Origin: Propionibacteriaceae bacterium
Lineage (GTDB): Bacteria; Actinomycetota; Actinomycetes; Propionibacteriales; Propionibacteriaceae
Direction of reading: 5' to 3'
Length of the DNA: 39,290 nt
NCBI GenBank assembly: GCA_021323255.1
Contig: JAJTCL010000008.1
Location: 1 to 39,290, forward strand
Shown: positions 12,170 to 21,113 of the stretch, one piece after another
Numbering within the stretch: position 1 is the first letter of the stretch
Layout: every line of letters starts with the position of its first letter
Position numbers and translations under genes: made by a program
The notes under the pieces: generated by a model
Seen by the model: the letters and a program-made list of their open reading frames with translations, nothing else
Database searches by the model: none
What the model was told of the DNA's origin: nothing

Positions 12170-13324
12170 ATGAAGCACATGGCCGATGCGAATCCACCGG
12201 CGCTGCTCACGGCCCGGACGTTCCCCGCCGGAGTGCCGACTCTGATTGATGCAGCGGCCGGCGTCAAGCTCCGGGCGGCTGGCAGCGGCGACCTTGCGGG
12301 AATGGTGGAGCAATGCCGCGATCCCGAGACGATCCGCTGGACAAGCGTCCCTACCCCGGATGATGGCTACCAGCTCCGAGACGCCGCGGAATTTCTGGCA
12401 CAGATTGCCGCCGATTGGACGAGTGGTGAACGGCTCGCCTGGACTATCGAGGCTCATCGAGACTCCGCGCGGGGCTTCTGTGGCAGCATCGACCTTCGGC
12501 TGGAGGGCGACGGGATTGCCGAGGTCGGCTTTGGCTTGCATCCGCAGGCACGCGGCCGCGGCATGATGACTGCGGCATTGCGGTTGGTCTGCGATTACGG
12601 GTTCGAGGTTGCCGGGCTCCAGATCATTCGCTGGCGCGCGGTGGTCGGCAACTGGGCATCGCGGCGTGTCGCGGCGAATGTCGGTTTCATCTTCGACGGC
12701 ACCGTGCGGCGCCTGCTGGCACACAGAGGTGAGCTGCTGGACGGCTGGATCGCCACCCTGACCCGCGAAGACCCTCGGGTACCGCAACCATGGCTGCAGC
12801 CGGTTGAGCTGCAAGGGGCCGGGATCCGGCTGCGAGCCTTCCGTACCTCTGATGTCGACCGCATCGTCGAAGCCTGCTCTGATCCGCATACCGCGCATTG
12901 GCTGGTCTCGATGCCACGGCCGTACCAGACACACAACGCTCTCGCCTACCTGGACTCGGTTCGCGAGCTGGCCGCGCGAGGGATCGGCGTCACCTGGTGC
13001 ATGGCTGACCCCGAGGACGACCGGTGCTTGGGTTCGATCAGCCTGGACGGTCTCCATGGCTACGCGAGGCGAGGCGAGATCGGTTATTGGGCGCATCCCG
13101 ACACCCGGGGTCGCGGCGTGGTGAGCGAGGCTGTCCGGGTGGTGACGCAGCACGCCAGAAGCACCGGTCTGGTGAGGTCGCTCATCATTCGCTGTGCGCG
13201 CAGTAACACGGCGTCGCGACGGGTGGCCGAACGCGCTGGCTACACCAAAGTCGGCATTCAGCCCGCCGCGGAGCCGCTGGGCGACGGTCAGCTGGCCGAC
13301 TTGGTGCTCTATTCCTGCCCATAG
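12170..13324 (+). CDS. Protein with two tandem GNAT acetyltransferase domains
   Basis: GFGLHPQARGRGMMTAAL and GYWAHPDTRGRGVVSEAV, one per half. The ORF-track start at 11873 runs through repeat sequence and is probably wrong. Confidence 0.85.
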   Translation: MKHMADANPPALLTARTFPAGVPTLIDAAAGVKLRAAGSGDLAGMVEQCRDPETIRWTSVPTPDDGYQLRDAAEFLAQIAADWTSGERLAWTIEAHRDSARGFCGSIDLRLEGDGIAEVGFGLHPQARGRGMMTAALRLVCDYGFEVAGLQIIRWRAVVGNWASRRVAANVGFIFDGTVRRLLAHRGELLDGWIATLTREDPRVPQPWLQPVELQGAGIRLRAFRTSDVDRIVEACSDPHTAHWLVSMPRPYQTHNALAYLDSVRELAARGIGVTWCMADPEDDRCLGSISLDGLHGYARRGEIGYWAHPDTRGRGVVSEAVRVVTQHARSTGLVRSLIIRCARSNTASRRVAERAGYTKVGIQPAAEPLGDGQLADLVLYSCP

Positions 13325-13336
13325 AGCTCTAGTCGT

Positions 13337-14043
13337 CTATCCCGGAAGGGTCCCGCGGACCTGACTGTTCTGTGAGTGCAAGACGTTGCCGTCGTACGGC
13401 TCGATTGAGACGTCGACGATGTTAAAGCGCTCCAGGGAGCTGCCCAGCCGCGCCGGAAGCGGATAGGTTCCGGTACCTGCGGCCGAGAGCACGCCGAGGG
13501 AGTACATCCGCTTGCCGTCGGCGTTGATCAGCCACACCTCGCGGAACTCCTGCTGCGGCGGTGCACCCTCCACTCTGACCCGCAACTCGGTGGTCTCACG
13601 CTCTCGGATCAGCTCGGCAGTTCCTTCGCCTGAATGACCCGGTAGGGCGACGAGCGGGGTGCTGGAGAGAACCTGTGCATCATCTGTCTGCATGAAGTTG
13701 GCTATTGCTGTTGCCCCAATGCCGACGATCACACCGATTGCCGCCGCCAGGACGACCAAGACTCGGGATCTACGTCGCACGGGTGGTGACGGCGAATCGC
13801 TGCTGACCTCGTGGGTCGGAAGCATCGGTTCAGCCAGAGGAGCCGGACTGGAGCCCACGGTTTGCTGACCCGCGCCCGATTCGGAGCGCGACAATTCGTC
13901 CCGGATGCCGCGCCAGACTGCGTCCAGGGGCATCTGGCTAGCGCCGGGTCAGGCTCTTGCTGGCTGAGCTCGACAAGTCGGCTGAGCTCGGCGCGACATT
14001 GAGGACAGCCTGCCACGTGCTCGAGTGTGGCGATGCTCGTCAC
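13337..14043 (-). pseudogene. Anti-sigma factor (RskA-like) with apparent frameshift after the zinc-binding HxxxCxxC segment
   Basis: GTG at 14043: MTSIATLEHVAGCPQCRAELSRLVELSQQEPDPALA, then continuity only in another frame (ORF 13337-13933): MPLDAVWRGIRDELSRS...TM...REVWLINADGKRMYSLGVLSAAGTGTYPLP. Confidence 0.6.
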
Positions 14044-14124
14044 TGGGCAACTGCGGAGGCGAATAGTCGGGTGGGTTGACGCAAACGGGGCGACACTCGG
14101 GGCAAGTCGTGCGAAGATCTGCTG

Positions 14125-15441
14125 GTGACATTGCAGGTGAGCGTCATCGGCACGAACTATCTGGGTGCTACCCACGCTGCAGGCCTAGCGGAATTCGGCC
14201 ATCAGGTCATCGGGGTTGACATCGATGTTGATCGCGTCAAGACGCTGAATGCTGGCCAGTCGCACATTTTCGAAGTTGGACTGGAGCCGCTGCTCGAGAG
14301 GCACACGGCGTCCGGACGACTGCGCTTCACCACCGACTACGCCGAGATTGCGGACTGGGCCGACGTACATTTCCTGGCCCTGGGGACCCCATCGGGCCCT
14401 GGCGGCGCCGCTGACCTGAGTCAGTTGTATGCGGCTGTTGACACGCTGGCACCGTTACTGACCAAGCCGACTCTGGTGGTCGGGAAGTCCACGGTGCCAG
14501 TTGGTACGGCGATGGCACTCGAGGAGCGACTGCGCAGCTCCTCGCCAGCGGGAAACGCCATCGAGGTGGCCTGGAATCCAGAATTTCTGCGTGAGGCCTA
14601 CGCCGTTGAAGGCACGCTGCGTCCTGACCGGCTCGTCTTCGGGACGCACTCCCGGCACGCTTTGGAGCTGCTGGAGGAAATCTATGCGATTCCCATCACT
14701 GACCGCGTTCCGGTTATTCGATGCGATATCGCGACCAGCGAGTTGATCAAGGCCGCTGCAAACGCGTTCCTGGCGACAAAGATCAGCTTTATCAACGCGA
14801 TGGCGCAGATGTGCCAGGCGGCAGGCGGCGATGTTGTCTTGCTGGCAGACGCCATCGGATATGACGAGCGAATCGGGCGGGAGTTCCTCAACGCCGGGTT
14901 GGGTTTCGGCGGCGGCTGCCTGCCGAAGGACATTGCGGCCCTGGCGGTACAAGCCGAGCAGCTTGGCGTCGATGTGCTGAGCGACTTCATTCGCTCAGTG
15001 GAGGCGATCAACGCCGGCCAGCGGACCGAACTCGCAGAGCTGGCAATCGATCAGGCTGGTGGCAGCGTGGCCGGCAAGCGCATTGCCGTCCTCGGGGCGG
15101 CGTTCAAGCCTGGTACCGATGACACCCGGAACTCCCCCGCGCTGACCGTGGCAGATCAGTTACACGCGGCAGGCGCAGACGTACGCATCTATGACCCGCA
15201 GGCGAGACTCGCTCCGCGCGAGGGCTTCACTCAGGTGGCCAGCGTCGAGCAGGCGCTGCTGGGCGCGGAGGTAGTGCTGCACCTGACCGAGTGGCCCGAG
15301 TTCCGTCAGCTCGACCCAGAACGGCTTGGTGATCTGGTCCGATCCAGGGTGATCATCGACGGCCGGCTCAAGCTTCATGCCCCCACGTGGCGCAATGCCG
15401 GCTGGAAACTCGTCCAGATCGGGCGCGCCAACAGCCTCTGA
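14125..15441 (+). CDS. ugd: UDP-glucose 6-dehydrogenase family protein
   Basis: SVIGTNYLGATHAAGLAEFGHQVIGVDID..., GFGGGCLPKDIAAL, GAAFKPGTDDTRNSPAL. Confidence 0.93.
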   Translation: MTLQVSVIGTNYLGATHAAGLAEFGHQVIGVDIDVDRVKTLNAGQSHIFEVGLEPLLERHTASGRLRFTTDYAEIADWADVHFLALGTPSGPGGAADLSQLYAAVDTLAPLLTKPTLVVGKSTVPVGTAMALEERLRSSSPAGNAIEVAWNPEFLREAYAVEGTLRPDRLVFGTHSRHALELLEEIYAIPITDRVPVIRCDIATSELIKAAANAFLATKISFINAMAQMCQAAGGDVVLLADAIGYDERIGREFLNAGLGFGGGCLPKDIAALAVQAEQLGVDVLSDFIRSVEAINAGQRTELAELAIDQAGGSVAGKRIAVLGAAFKPGTDDTRNSPALTVADQLHAAGADVRIYDPQARLAPREGFTQVASVEQALLGAEVVLHLTEWPEFRQLDPERLGDLVRSRVIIDGRLKLHAPTWRNAGWKLVQIGRANSL

Positions 15442-15450
15442 CGCCGACTT

Positions 15451-15516
15451 CCTAAGCCGACTTGTCAGAATCTCAGCACCATATGTGGTGCTGAGATTCT
15501 GACAAGTCGGCTTAGG
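15451..15516. repeat. Long palindrome P1, 30-bp perfect arms, 6-bp centre
   Basis: CCTAAGCCGACTTGTCAGAATCTCAGCACC atatgt GGTGCTGAGATTCTGACAAGTCGGCTTAGG. Confidence 0.98.
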
Positions 15517-16469
15517 CGACGGGTGGTACCCCCATTGCTCTGAGGTCAGCGACGATCACACGCGGCTCTAGGCGCACCTCGAGAGCGGTAGCTCGCATTA
15601 CCCTGAGCTACGTCCATATGATGCGCGCCATCAATCTCAAGAACCACGATCTCACCTGAGGGAAGATCCCATTCGCAGTCCAGATAGCGCCATGCACCCC
15701 GCTGATCCCGGCGACGACTCTGGCGCTGGGGAGGGACCAGACGGTATCTACGACAGATGGCGGCGATATCCAGCTCACCGAGTGAGTGGGCACCACGTGA
15801 AATGTCGGCCAGTGCGACACGGAGGTAGGCCTTGTGACGTACGCGTCCGACGTAACTCAGAGCGTGGTCAAGCTCGGCTGGCGTACACAGCCTCTGCTGG
15901 ACCGCAGCGGCGAGCATCAGGCACGCAAAGCGCGGCCACGGCTGCCAAGCTGCCGCGTCAATGACAGAGCGGGAATCTTCGGTCCGTCTGAGACCGCGAT
16001 CCCGCGTCCAACGTGCCTCGCCGAGCCGCCGCGATTCATGGACAACGACCCCTGGAAATTGGGTAACTTTCGCACCGCGCGGGACGAGCAAGTGTATCTG
16101 CTTGGCCTCCGTTGCGAAGGTTCTGAAACCGGCTAGTTCCAGAGACGTATGACTGCACAGCGCCGCGATCGGGCTCGCATCCAGGATTGCAATCCACATC
16201 AGCTGTCGACGGCTAGGTTGAGCATTCTGCAGCAGAAGCACCTTGTCGCCGCACGCTGTCCATCGCTCAGCATCGAGCTGATTGCGAATGTAAGAACGGT
16301 GGAGGCCCATAGCCCGACACTGGTCTCGATGGATGACGCCGTTTTGGGAACGAGCCGTACGGCTGAGCTCAGGAAATCCATCTGTTGCTGCGTACACGGC
16401 GCCGATTGTCGACGCGCGGTGACCGCGGAAGGAACCAGCTGCAAGAGATCTGTGGATAACTCGACCCAC
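15512..16469 (-). pseudogene. DUF559-type (Vsr/PD-(D/E)XK-like) protein with AbiEi-like N-terminal region, frameshifted near the C-terminus
   Basis: ORF gives ...RYLDCEWDLPSGEIVVLEIDGAHHMDV then loses homology. The adjacent frame gives RVMRATALEVRLEPRVIVADLRAMGVPPVA* (typical DUF559 tail), ending at TAA 15514-15512 inside palindrome P1. Confidence 0.75.
16451..16459 (-). promoter_or_regulatory. Perfect DnaA-box-like 9-mer (TTATCCACA)
   Basis: Plus strand TGTGGATAA, at the 5' end of the DUF559 gene. Confidence 0.4.
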
Positions 16470-16474
16470 ATTTT

Positions 16475-16526
16475 CGAGTTGTCAGAATCTCAGCACCAAA
16501 TTTGGTGCTGAGATTCTGACAAGTCG
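16475..16526. repeat. Long palindrome P2, 22-bp perfect arms (25 bp with one mismatch)
   Basis: CGAgTTGTCAGAATCTCAGCACCAAA|TTTGGTGCTGAGATTCTGACAAgTCG; arms identical to P1. Confidence 0.98.
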
Positions 16527-16529
16527 GTG

Positions 16530-17747
16530 TTAGGAGAGGCGGGTGGAAAGGTTGCTGTCCAGCGTGGCAAGAAACTCCTCGGTGGTCTGCCATGGCTGGT
16601 CGGGACCAACGAGCATGGCGAGATCTTTGGTCATGGCGCCGGCCTCCACCGATTTCACGACCACGTCTTCCAACGACTGAGCGAAGGCAATGACATCGGG
16701 TGTGCTGTCGAGCTTGCCCCGGTGCTTGAGGCCGCCGGTCCAGGCGTAGATCGAAGCGATCGGGTTGGTCGAGGTTGGCTTGCCCTGCTGATACTGCCGG
16801 TAGTGCCGGGTCACCGTGCCGTGGGCAGCCTCGGCCTCGACCGTCTTGCCATCCGGCGTCATCAGAACGCTCGTCATCAGTCCCAGCGAGCCAAAGCCCT
16901 GGGCGACGGTGTCGGACTGCACGTCGCCGTCGTAGTTCTTGCAGGCCCAGACGTACCCCCCGCCCCACTTGAGCGATGCCGCGACCATGTCATCGATCAA
17001 ACGGTGTTCATACGTCAGGCCGGCAGCCTGGAAATCGGCCGCGTATTCGCTCTCGAAGACCTCAGCGAAGATGTCTTTGAAGGCACCGTCGTACGCCTTC
17101 AAGATCGTGTTCTTGGTCGACAGATAAACCGGGTAGCCGCGCTCCAGTCCGTACGCGAACGACGCTCGCGCGAAATCGGCGATCGAGGCATTGAAGTTGT
17201 ACATGCCCATCGCCACGCCGCCGTCGGCTGGGAATTTCGCGACCACGTGCTGGATCGGCTCGCCGCCGTCTTCAGGCGTGAAGGTGATGGTGAGCTGCCC
17301 GGGACCTGGCACCTTGAAGTTGGTTGCTTTGTACTGGTCACCGTGCGCATGACGGCCGATCACGATCGGCTTGGTCCAGTTGGGCACCAGTCGCGGGATG
17401 TTGGAGATGATGATCGGCTCCCGGAAGACCACGCCACCCAGGATGTTGCGAATCGTCCCGTTGGGCGAAACCCACATCTGCTTGAGGTTGAACTCCTGCA
17501 CCCGAGCCTCATCCGGCGTGATGGTGGCGCACTTGACACCGACGCCGTGCTTCTTGATCGCGTTCGCCGCATCGACGGTGACCTGATCATCGGTGGCGTC
17601 GCGGTGGGTGATGCTGAGGTCGTAATACTCCAGGTTCACATCGAGATAGGGGTGGATCAGGCGGTCCTTGATGAATTGCCAGATGATCCGCGTCATCTCG
17701 TCGCCGTCGATCTCCACGACCGTGCCTTCGACCTTGATCTTCGCCAT
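16530..17747 (-). CDS. icd: NADP-dependent isocitrate dehydrogenase
   Basis: [31 protein letters not shown]..., [16 protein letters not shown]. Confidence 0.96.
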   Translation of the reverse strand: MAKIKVEGTVVEIDGDEMTRIIWQFIKDRLIHPYLDVNLEYYDLSITHRDATDDQVTVDAANAIKKHGVGVKCATITPDEARVQEFNLKQMWVSPNGTIRNILGGVVFREPIIISNIPRLVPNWTKPIVIGRHAHGDQYKATNFKVPGPGQLTITFTPEDGGEPIQHVVAKFPADGGVAMGMYNFNASIADFARASFAYGLERGYPVYLSTKNTILKAYDGAFKDIFAEVFESEYAADFQAAGLTYEHRLIDDMVAASLKWGGGYVWACKNYDGDVQSDTVAQGFGSLGLMTSVLMTPDGKTVEAEAAHGTVTRHYRQYQQGKPTSTNPIASIYAWTGGLKHRGKLDSTPDVIAFAQSLEDVVVKSVEAGAMTKDLAMLVGPDQPWQTTEEFLATLDSNLSTRLS

Positions 17748-17792
17748 GCCGCCAACCTATCGAACGACCCCGTGGTGCATCGACCGGCGCCG

Positions 17793-17815
17793 TCCTGAGC
17801 CTGTCGAAGGGCTCA
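17793..17815. repeat. Short dispersed repeat CCTGAGCCTGTCGAAGGG
   Basis: TCCTGAGCCTGTCGAAGGGCTCA at the 3' end of the uridine-kinase-like gene; related copies at 3004-3047. Confidence 0.6.
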
Positions 17816-18370
17816 CGTGCGATCCGGCGGCCGGTAGACCAGGTCGACCCGATCCTGTGGGCGTTGCGCCGCTTCGTACGCGTCCTCACTCGGCATCCAG
17901 TCCTTCAGCCAACGGCCAATCCGCTCCGGACCGTCCCGCTCCACGGCTCGCGCCAGCCGTTCCAGGTACGGCACCTCGACCCAGATGGTGAAGTCCCACG
18001 GAACACCGAGCCGTTCGTCGGTTGCGGATACTCCTTCGACAACGACCGGCACCCCGATCGGGACGGTGTGCCACTCCGCGCCCACATTGCGGTCGAAGTC
18101 CCAACGCTGATACCGCCCCGGTCGCCCGGCGAGCAGCGGCTTCAACACTTGGCGTACGAACCGGTCCCGCTCCCAGCCCTGAACATCTGGCCGGGCAAAG
18201 TCATCGATGTGCACTACCACCGACCCAGGCAGCGCTGCCGCAATCCGTGCCGCAAGTGTCGTCTTGCCCGTCGCACCCTTGCCGTCGACCCCGATCCAGC
18301 GGGTGCCTTGTTTGCCATCGAGAGCGGCGACGACAGCTGCGACCGGATCGACCGCAGAGTTGGGATCCAT
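17813..18370 (-). CDS. Uridine kinase-like P-loop protein
   Basis: Walker A GKGATGKTTLAARIAAAL, HIDDFARP, RWDFDRN. Confidence 0.75.
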   Translation of the reverse strand: MDPNSAVDPVAAVVAALDGKQGTRWIGVDGKGATGKTTLAARIAAALPGSVVVHIDDFARPDVQGWERDRFVRQVLKPLLAGRPGRYQRWDFDRNVGAEWHTVPIGVPVVVEGVSATDERLGVPWDFTIWVEVPYLERLARAVERDGPERIGRWLKDWMPSEDAYEAAQRPQDRVDLVYRPPDRT

Positions 18371-18458
18371 CGCCAGACCTCACCGTGCCGGGAATGCTCG
18401 ACCTTGCTAGCGTCACCCTACGAACCCCAGCTAGCCCACATCTGTTCGAGGAGTCTCC

Positions 18459-19448
18459 GTGAGCACACCCGTGAAGGTTGCTGTCACCGGCGCCGCCGGC
18501 CAAATTGGTTACAGCTTGCTGTTCCGGATCGGCAGTGGTTCGATGCTGGGCCCTGACCAGCCAGTCGAGTTGCGGCTGCTCGAAATCACCCCAGCCCTCA
18601 AGGCGCTGGAGGGTGTGGTGATGGAGCTCGACGACTGCGCCTTTCCGTTGCTGAGCAAGGTCGAGATCGGGGATGACCCCAAGGCCATCTTCGATGGAGT
18701 CAATCTGGCTTGCCTGGTCGGCGCCCGCCCGCGCACCAAAGGCATGGAGCGCGGCGACCTCCTGGAAGCCAACGGGGCGATCTTCAAGCCGCAGGGTCAG
18801 GCCTTGAATGATCACGCGGCCGATGATGTCAAGGTTCTGGTCACCGGCAACCCCGCGAACACCAATGCGCAGATCGCTATGCGCAATGCAGCCGACATCC
18901 CCCCTGAACGGTTTAATGCGTTGACCCGGCTCGACCACAATCGGGCCAAGGCTCAGCTTGCTGCGAAGACCGGTGCGAGCGTGAACGAGGTCACCCACAT
19001 GACGATTTGGGGCAATCACTCGGCTACTCAGTACCCGGATCTGTTCAATGCGCTGGTCCGCGGCCAGAACGCTGCCGAACTGATCGACGATCAGGACTGG
19101 CTGGAGTCCACCTTCCTGCCGACCGTGCAGCAGCGGGGGGCGGCCATCATCGAAGCCCGAGGGGCTAGTTCGGCCGCTAGCGCAGCCAACGCAACTGTGG
19201 AGCACATGCGGGACTGGGTACTCGGGACGACCGAGGGCGATTGGGTGTCGATGTCGGTACCCTCCGACGGCTCGTACGGGGTACCAGAGGGCGTGATCTC
19301 CTCATTCGCGTGCACGGTCTCCGGCGGCGCATACCAGATCGTGCCGGGGCTGGAGGTCAATGACTTTTCCCGCGGCAAGATCGACGCCAGTGTGGCCGAA
19401 CTCATCGAGGAGCGTGACGCGGTTCGGGCGCTCGGTCTCATCGACTAG
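18459..19448 (+). CDS. mdh: Malate dehydrogenase
   Basis: [21 protein letters not shown]..., [26 protein letters not shown]. Confidence 0.96.
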   Translation: MSTPVKVAVTGAAGQIGYSLLFRIGSGSMLGPDQPVELRLLEITPALKALEGVVMELDDCAFPLLSKVEIGDDPKAIFDGVNLACLVGARPRTKGMERGDLLEANGAIFKPQGQALNDHAADDVKVLVTGNPANTNAQIAMRNAADIPPERFNALTRLDHNRAKAQLAAKTGASVNEVTHMTIWGNHSATQYPDLFNALVRGQNAAELIDDQDWLESTFLPTVQQRGAAIIEARGASSAASAANATVEHMRDWVLGTTEGDWVSMSVPSDGSYGVPEGVISSFACTVSGGAYQIVPGLEVNDFSRGKIDASVAELIEERDAVRALGLID

Positions 19449-19480
19449 CGATGTTCGCGCCGCCGATCTCCCAACAAATT

Positions 19481-19617
19481 GCGCGAGCGCAGCGAGCACC
19501 AACCCAGCGGCGAGCTGTGTGCAGGAGGAGATGGCGGAACAACGCTTTACGTTCTGACAGATCCGACGAAGACGGCGGCAACCCAGCGAACATCGCCGCG
19601 AGCGGAGCGAGCAATCA
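19481..19617. repeat. Two-box dispersed intergenic repeat, copy B
   Basis: Box1 GCGCGAGCGCAGCGAGCACCAACCCAGCGGCGAGCTGTG (19481-19519); box2 CCGCGAGCGGAGCGAGCAATCA (19596-19617). Confidence 0.7.
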
Positions 19618-19673
19618 AACAGAGCGCGATGCGTGCGCGAGCAGCTTACGACTTGTGCGTCACACTGGTTCCC

Positions 19674-20228
19674 ATGAGTGAAAGCCAGCCACCGAACCCG
19701 TTCAGCCGCGAGGCGTCAGAACCCGCAGACGGGCGCAACGCGAATCCGGACCCCGGTTCGGCAACGCCTCCGACCTATCAGCCGACAGGTGGCGAATCGC
19801 CCGCTCAAAACCCCGGTGACTGGCCCTCTTACCCCGCGACCGACCCTTACGGACGGCCCGCGACCGACCCTTACGCCGTGCCCGGTGAGTCCTACAGCGA
19901 CCCAAGCGCCAACTCCAGGTACGCCGGACCAGAAGCTGGCTTCGCGCCGCAGCGGTCTTCGCCGTACGGTGATTTTGGCCACAGCTATGGACAGCCAGCC
20001 GGCTATGAAAGCTCTCTCTATGAGTCCAACCCGTATCAGCCGGCCTTTGGCGCGGTGACCCCGTACGGCGCGGCGCCGGAGGTCACACCGACGGAGCAGC
20101 ATCCACAAGCCACCCTGGCGCTGATTGGGCGGTATCGTCACCGGCATTATCGGAGTGGCGATCTTCACCCTCGTAACGGTATTGATCGTACTTCTGGTCG
20201 TTGCCGGCATCGCCAGCACTGACTTTTA
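19674..20228 (+). pseudogene. Pro/Tyr-rich DUF4190-like small membrane protein, apparent 1-nt frameshift before the TM segment
   Basis: MSESQPPNPFSREASE...EQHPQATLALI, then the next frame gives GGIVTGIIGVAIFTLVTVLIVLLVVAGIASTDF*. One extra G in GGG at 20127-20129 explains it. Confidence 0.65.
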
Positions 20229-20290
20229 GCGCCTGATGAAATGTGGCCCGTCTCAACCAGCCCTCTGCGCTGTCCGGCCCTTGAGGAACA

Positions 20291-20779
20291 ATGTTCAACA
20301 TGACCAACCCTTACGAGGAAAACCCCCCGACTCAGCCGAGCCAGCAACCGCCTTACTCTCAGCCCGGGCAGTACCCCCAGAGTGGCGAGCAACCCGGGCA
20401 GTACGCCCAAAGTGGCGAGCAGCCCGGTCAGTACGCCGGCGGCCAGCCCGCACCATACGGCCAGCAGTCAGCTATGCCATACGGACAGCAGCCCTACACC
20501 ATGCCGCCCATGCAGGAGCATCCGCAGGGCACCATGATCTTGATCTTCGGGATCCTCGGCATTTTCATCACCATCTTCGCGCCCATCGCCTGGTACCTGG
20601 GAAATAAAGCGAAGAAGGACGTTCAGACCTCGGGTATTCAGTACTCCAATGAGCAGAACATCAGCGTTGGACGCATGCTTGGCAAGGTCTTCACCATCAT
20701 CGCTATCGTGTCCATCGTCCTTGTGATCATCTTCTGGATTGTGATCGCCGTTGTGGCAGCAGGGCAATCCGGCGGCTAA
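20291..20779 (+). CDS. Pro/Gln/Tyr-rich DUF4190-like membrane protein
   Basis: MTNPYEENPPTQPSQQ...QEHPQGTMILIFGILGIFITIFAPIAWYLGNKAKKDV, two hydrophobic segments. Confidence 0.8.
   Translation: MFNMTNPYEENPPTQPSQQPPYSQPGQYPQSGEQPGQYAQSGEQPGQYAGGQPAPYGQQSAMPYGQQPYTMPPMQEHPQGTMILIFGILGIFITIFAPIAWYLGNKAKKDVQTSGIQYSNEQNISVGRMLGKVFTIIAIVSIVLVIIFWIVIAVVAAGQSGG
20363..20437 (+). repeat. In-frame 30-bp tandem repeat (about 2.5 copies)
   Basis: cccgggcagtacccccagagtggcgagcaa / cccgggcagtacgcccaaagtggcgagcag / cccggtcagtacgcc, encoding PGQY(P/A)QSGEQ. Confidence 0.85.
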
Positions 20780-20795
20780 CCAGCTACACGACAGC

Positions 20796-21113
20796 TCAAC
20801 GGCCTTCAGGTACCGCTATCGCTAACGCGATGATTGCCGCTGCTGTGACCGCGAGAACTGTGACATCGAAAGCTTTGCTACGCACCTGAAGCAGTCCGGC
20901 GTCCCGGGTCGGTAACGCGATCCGTTCCACAGCGCCGATTCCCAGCGAAGCGCCGATGAGCAGGCAGCCCAGGCGCCAGGTGGACTCGCCGAGAAGGCTG
21001 ACCACCAGGCCCGCGAGCACACCGATCACCACGATCAACAGGGGCCACTGCCGAAGTGATCGGGTAGCCGCACTTGTCTCAGGCCGCGGCACGAGCCACC
21101 AGATGTTCGGCAC
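20796..21113 (-). CDS. DUF3017-like membrane protein
   Basis: About 105 aa with three hydrophobic segments, next to folD as commonly seen in actinobacteria. Confidence 0.7.
   Translation of the reverse strand: MPNIWWLVPRPETSAATRSLRQWPLLIVVIGVLAGLVVSLLGESTWRLGCLLIGASLGIGAVERIALPTRDAGLLQVRSKAFDVTVLAVTAAAIIALAIAVPEGR

Noticed and set aside
11863-12267. Minus-strand ORF with a short hydrophobic stretch upstream of the CNNM gene
   Set aside because: Overlaps the dispersed repeat and lacks a recognisable domain; the hydrophobic stretch is too short to call a gene or remnant.
12113-13153. 346-aa minus-strand ORF opposite the double GNAT gene
   Set aside because: No recognisable domain; the GNAT frame carries two clear acetyl-CoA motifs.
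16527-17798. 423-aa plus-strand ORF opposite icd
   Set aside because: Long but antisense to unambiguous icd; composition is that of a shadow frame.
18201-19205. 334-aa minus-strand ORF opposite mdh
   Set aside because: Antisense to unambiguous mdh.
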